From: an uncultured Angelakisella sp.
GTDB lineage: Bacteria > Bacillota > Clostridia > Oscillospirales > Ruminococcaceae
Direction of reading: 5' to 3'
NCBI GenBank assembly: GCA_910585535.1
Contig: CAJUFK010000092.1
Span: 1-13,356, forward strand
DNA: 13,356 nt
The notes beneath the pieces are model-generated. The model worked only from the letters and a program-made list of their open reading frames with translations. It ran no database searches and was not told the origin of the DNA. Below, piece after piece: positions 13,086 to 13,356 of this stretch. A program made the position numbers and the translations under genes. Within the stretch, counting starts at the first letter, position 1. Each line of letters opens with the position of its first letter.

Positions 13086-13356
13086 GTGCCAAGAAGAGGT
13101 AATATCGCAAAAAGAGACGTATTGCCGGATCCCCTGTACAATTCCAAGCTGGTGACCCGCCTGGTAAACAGCATCATGCTGGACGGCAAGAAGGGCGTGG
13201 CCCAGAAGATCGTGTACGGCGCCTTCGACATCGTTCGTGAGAAGACCGGCAAGGATCCCCTGGAGGCCTTTGAGCAGGCGATGGAGAACATTATGCCCGT
13301 GCTGGAGGTCAAGGCCCGCCGCGTGGGCGGCGCCACCTACCAGGTGCCCATGGAGG
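13086..13356 (+). CDS. rpsG: 30S ribosomal protein S7 (N-terminal part, cut by window edge)
   Basis: The first 90 codons of S7, which nucleates assembly of the 30S head on 16S rRNA. MPRRGNIAKRDVLPDPLYNSKLVTRLVN, MLDGKKGVAQKIVYGAFDIV and LEAFEQAMENIMPVLEVKARRVGGATYQVPMEV are the standard S7 N-terminal sequence. The start is GTG at 13086, with AAGGAGG at 13070-13076. The reading frame is open to the end of the window; full S7 is about 156 residues, so roughly 65 residues are missing. Confidence 0.98.
   Translation, partial: MPRRGNIAKRDVLPDPLYNSKLVTRLVNSIMLDGKKGVAQKIVYGAFDIVREKTGKDPLEAFEQAMENIMPVLEVKARRVGGATYQVPME

Overview
The window looks like chromosomal DNA of a GC-rich, motile, low-redundancy Gram-positive anaerobe, most likely Clostridia of the Oscillospiraceae type (Oscillibacter/Intestinimonas-like). 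The reasons are the high GC with strong GGAGG-type ribosome binding sites, a Firmicutes-style S12 protein, the CheA/W/R/B set, and a free-standing FlhB C-terminal domain next to a FliK-like gene, an arrangement familiar from Gram-positive bacteria. The genus is an inference.

Layout. (1) A leftward operon occupies 6976 to 288: a FliK-type C-domain protein, a free-standing FlhB C-terminal domain, a YcgR-like PilZ protein with an intact c-di-GMP motif, an FtsA/PilM-family actin-like ATPase with three beta-grasp-like domains added at its C-terminus, a small single-pass membrane protein, and a FliD-like protein without the usual FliD N-terminus. A 162-bp palindromic MITE-like element with a TAA duplication lies between the last two genes. 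(2) A 269-bp AT-containing divergent intergenic region (6977-7245) separates this from (3) a rightward chemotaxis operon cheA-cheW-cheR-cheB (7246-11874), with two tandem hairpins, the second terminator-like, between cheW and cheR. (4) A gene-free stretch, 11875-12378, holds two tandem copies of a repeat carrying a terminator hairpin, then a further strong terminator. (5) A consensus sigma-A promoter drives rpsL and rpsG (the latter cut by the window edge).

The same terminator repeat occurs a third time, inverted, directly after the stop codon of the FliD-like gene (127-287). The motility block is therefore bracketed by inward-oriented copies of one repeat family. The stem covaries between copies, which suggests selection on RNA structure.

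How the genes may work together. CheA, CheW, CheR and CheB form the core of a chemoreceptor signalling array with methylation-based adaptation; no receptor, CheY, CheC or CheD is in the window. The leftward operon combines fragments or variants of flagellar export and assembly proteins (hook-length/export switch, cap), a c-di-GMP sensor, an actin-like ATPase and a membrane-anchored protein. I infer an accessory, c-di-GMP-responsive module for flagellar export or placement. This is the best candidate for an under-described system here.
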